Shown here one piece after another: positions 60,990 through 64,000 of a DNA stretch of 64,000 nt (its first letter is position 1; each line of letters starts with the position of its first letter). The position numbers and the translations under genes are program-made. Source of the stretch: Rostratula benghalensis (lineage: Eukaryota > Chordata > Aves > Charadriiformes > Rostratulidae); contig VXAI01000177.1 of NCBI GenBank assembly GCA_013399305.1, positions 1,249,869 through 1,313,868 of the forward strand, read 5' to 3'. Below the pieces are notes generated by a model. That model searched no databases and was not told the DNA's origin. It saw nothing but the letters and a program-made list of their open reading frames with translations.

Positions 60990-62595
60990 TCAAGAGGTCT
61001 CGTGCCTGGAGAACGGGGTGGATGCAACAGAGGAACTGCACACCACAGGGGTTTTTACAGACACTCTCTGCTCTCAGACAGCTCTGGGAGAGGATCTCAA
61101 GGCTGGGAACCCTTGGCAGATTCATTTGAAAGAATGCAGAATTAGGCATGCATACAACTGTGCCATGACCATTAGAGATTTAAGGATCTAAGACTTATTT
61201 TGTCCTGCTGTTGGAGGACTGTTTCTTGATGTAGGCTTTCACTTTGACTAGCACTCATTTCCTATATGAAGATTTCCTCCTTCGGTCATTTGAGTTTCGT
61301 CACCATACATTTGCCTCAAGGAGTTTTGCAGCTGCAGCATATCAATAACCTTAAAGAAGATGCTGCATGACTGATTCACATCTATTGCTGCAAATCAAGG
61401 ACAAAGAACTGAACTGGCTGATAAAAGTAATTGCAATTTTCCATTCCTGCTTCACAAGCAAGCCAACCAAATGGGTCATCGTCCAAAAAAGGTATTCAAA
61501 TTCACTGATGACTTCTAAAATAGAAATAAAAAGGAATGTACTGATCTGTTTAGAATAAAAATAGATCAGAAAACACTCAGTAGCTCATCACTGTATGCAC
61601 AGTCTGCACAGCTGAACATTTGATATTACTACTTTCATTGTACATCGAACTCATGATAAAAGCAATGGGCCAAATCTTATGTTCCTGACATCAATAACAT
61701 TTTGTCTGCGCAAAGGCTCCTGAACACCCCAAACCCAAGATACTACATCTCTATCTCTCTTGTATTATTTAGATTTAAGGAATAATTAATTCAGTGGATA
61801 TTGAAGATGTCTGATCAGAAGATCCTGGCATAATTAATGAGACATCAAACAAACCTTTAAAAGAGGTTGTATATGCTTCCTGTTTTCATTTACCTTGTTC
61901 CAGACTATAAAAAAATTCTCTTCTTCCCTCTTTTTTCTTCATTTAGAAGTCCTTTGAATTTTAACCTGTAAAGAGTTAAAATGTTGGACATAACAAATGT
62001 TGGACACGTAAAGTAACGTACCACCTGATGTTGTTTCTGAGCACCTTGCTGACAGATACATTCTCCCTGAGAATCTGACCAGCAGCAAATTAGTTGCTGT
62101 GTTATATTTTTATAACAAAACATTCTCAATAATAAAAAACAATTACTTCCATTTTAATGCCTGTCACCCCTACAAGATACAGGCTGTGAGTTTACAGTCT
62201 CAAGACTGTAAATTCAAGTAATCATTCATTCACTGCTGCTATTCAGTCTTGACTGGGTAGGAGGACAAAAACGGTGCTGAAGCAGCATCTATTTTTGGAA
62301 CGCTTAAGGAAGGAAGGAAATTTTGCAACCTCTGATGAACTATGTAGATGGCGTTTGTATACACGTTGCTGTGCATGAATTCCTGAGGGTGATTTTTGAA
62401 GAATTTTAACTTTGGTGCAGAATAAGAGTTGCTGCTAAAGGAAGTAATAAGGTAATTTTTAAAACCATATTACAAATAACTTCCTATTGCATATGTAGAA
62501 TAAAAGACAGCAGGATACATATTCTTGTGTATTTTTACTGTTACTTATTCCTGTCATCACATTACTCCTAATGAAGAATATGATATTCCTAATAA
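60990..62595. other. Unique noncoding DNA
   Basis: No gene or repeat recognised up to the CR1 boundary. Confidence 0.45.
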
Positions 62596-62599
62596 TTCC

Positions 62600-64000
62600 T
62601 CAGGGAAGCAGGGAACGGAGCCAGCAGGACTGCCATCACAGACTTCCAGAGGTCAGACTTCGGACGTTTCAAGAAGCTGCTTGACAGAGTACCTGAGGAG
62701 GTGCTCATGAAGGACAAAGGAATCCAGGGAGGCTGGATGTCTTTCCAGGAAGAAGTCTTAAAAGCATAGGAGCAGGTCATCCCTGTATGCTGTAAAGTGA
62801 GTCGTTGGTGGGAAAGACTGGCCTTGCTCAACGAAGAGATACTGTCACAACTCAGGGAGAAAAGGAGAGTTTATGGCCTCTGGAAAAGCAGACAGACCAC
62901 TTAGGAAGATTACAAAAGTGTTGCAAGGTTATGTAGGGAAAGGATTAGAAAGACCAAAGTCCAACTAGAAGTTAACTTAGCCTTGGATGTTAAAAATAAT
63001 AAAAAGAATTTCAGTAAATATATTAGTTACAAGAGGAGGACTCGGGAGAATTTCCATCCTCTATTGGATGTGAGAGGTAACCTAGCGACAAAGGATGAGG
63101 AGAAGGCTGAGGTATTTAATCCTTCTTTGCCTCTGTCCTTAGTAGTAAAGTAGGTTATTCCCAGAGTACCCAGACCCCTGATCTAGCAGATAGGGCTGGG
63201 GAGAAGAATGAAATCCCCCAAATCCAATGGGAAGTGGTGAGGGACCTGCTCCAACACCTGGATATAAACAAGTCCATGGAGCCAGATGAGATCCACTCAA
63301 GAGTACTGAGGGAGGTTACAGAACTGCTCACAGAGCCTCTTTTCATCATTTACCAGCAGTCCTGGCAAACTGGGGACATCCCAACTCACCACTGTCTAGA
63401 AAATGTGACACCCACCCACAAGCAGTGTTGGAAGAATGATCCAGAGAACTACAGGCCTGTCAGTCTGACCTCGGTGCCTGTGAAGGTCATGGAACAGTTC
63501 ATCGTGAGTGCCATTACATGGAATGTGAAGGACACCCAGGTGATCAGGCTCAGACAGCATGGGTTAATGAGAAGCAAATCTTCCTTGACAAACCTGATCT
63601 CCTACTATGACAAAATGCCCTGTTTGGTGGATGAAAGAAAGGCTGTAGATGTTGTTTACCTGAACTTCAGTAAGGTCTTTGATACAGTCTCTCACAAGAT
63701 CCTCCTGGAAAAACTGGCAGCCTGTGGCTTGAATGGGAGTAGTCTCCTTCGGGTGAAAAACTGGCTGGATGACCAAGCCCAAAGTTGGTGGTGAATGAAG
63801 TTAAATCCAGTTGGTGGCCAGTCACGAGTGGTATCCCCCAGGGCTCTGTATGGGAGCCGGTTATCTTTAACATCTTTATCAAATATGTGGACAAGGAGAT
63901 TGAATACACCCTCAGTAAATTTGCAAGTTACAATAACCTAGGTGGGAGTGTCAACGTGCTTGAGGGTAGACAGTCTTTGCAGAGGGATCTGGTCAAGCTG
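62600..64000 (+). mobile_element. CR1 LINE ORF2 fragment (linker and reverse transcriptase), dead, runs off the right edge
   Basis: ORF2 begins inside the region between the endonuclease and RT domains (TDFQRSDFGRFKKLLDRVP at about 62634-62690). It continues through RERIRKTKVQLEVNLALDV and YISYKRRTREN into the RT domain: HLDINKSMEPDEIHSRVLRE (63258-63317), NYRPVSLTSVPVKVMEQFI, QHGLMRSKSSLTNLISYYDK, VVYLNFSKVFDTV (63651-63689), then [10 protein letters not shown] and [15 protein letters not shown]. The endonuclease domain is absent (5' truncation). Lesions are TAG at 62767 and 62902, a -1 shift near 63121 (before FFASV), and another shift near 63785 followed by the stop at 63792. The motif A Asp is Asn (AAC at 63663-63665) and the FADD motif reads FASY (63920-63931), so all three catalytic Asp are lost. 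The longest intact piece runs from about 63121 to 63794. Confidence 0.96.

Noticed and set aside
1..64000. CRISPR array, tRNA, rRNA or bacterial-style operon
   Set aside because: No regularly spaced repeats, cloverleaf sequence or gene clusters were seen; the repeats and composition are those of a bird nuclear genome.

Overview
The window looks like avian nuclear DNA: AT-rich overall, with intron-like or intergenic sequence and several copies of the bird/reptile LINE family CR1. The CR1 copies carry the typical tail ending in degenerate ATTCTGTGA-type octamers. I could not assign any stretch to a known host protein-coding gene, tRNA or rRNA. Most open frames are short and look like chance. 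The window could be a gene desert or the inside of a very large intron; sequence alone does not separate these.

Layout. 1-9.2 kb: unique AT-rich DNA with a homeodomain-motif-rich block near 1.04-1.32 kb. 9.2-9.8 kb: an old, badly decayed CR1/L3-type reverse transcriptase relic. 11.45-11.7 kb: a polypyrimidine tract with a good acceptor, then an ancient amniote-type repeat. 15.4-16.0 kb: an unidentified block with protein-like frames and retained CpGs. 17.47-17.95 kb: CR1 3' end, plus strand. 19.8-20.6 kb: a CNE-like block and an exon-like segment. 26.1-26.8 kb: the longest open frame (239 codons), with a GTAAGT donor near its end. 34.5-34.9 kb: another CR1 3' end. 35.0 and 36.0 kb: a near-identical direct repeat of about 65 bp. 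45-47.5 kb: two more TAAT-rich blocks. 49.6 and 51.2 kb: a CR1 relic and a CR1 tail. 53.86-55.70 kb: one minus-strand CR1 split by a 717-bp solo LTR. 56.1-56.5 kb: another conserved-looking block. 62.6 kb to the right edge: a long plus-strand CR1 ORF2 fragment that runs off the window, with its catalytic residues lost.

No set of genes works together here. The history is one of layered retrotransposon insertions of different ages into host DNA, with several unique blocks that could be enhancers or unannotated exons. I found no convincing new biological system. The best leads are the 15.4-16.0 kb block, the exon-like segment at 20.47 kb, the duplicated 65-mer and the TAAT-rich candidate regulatory blocks.
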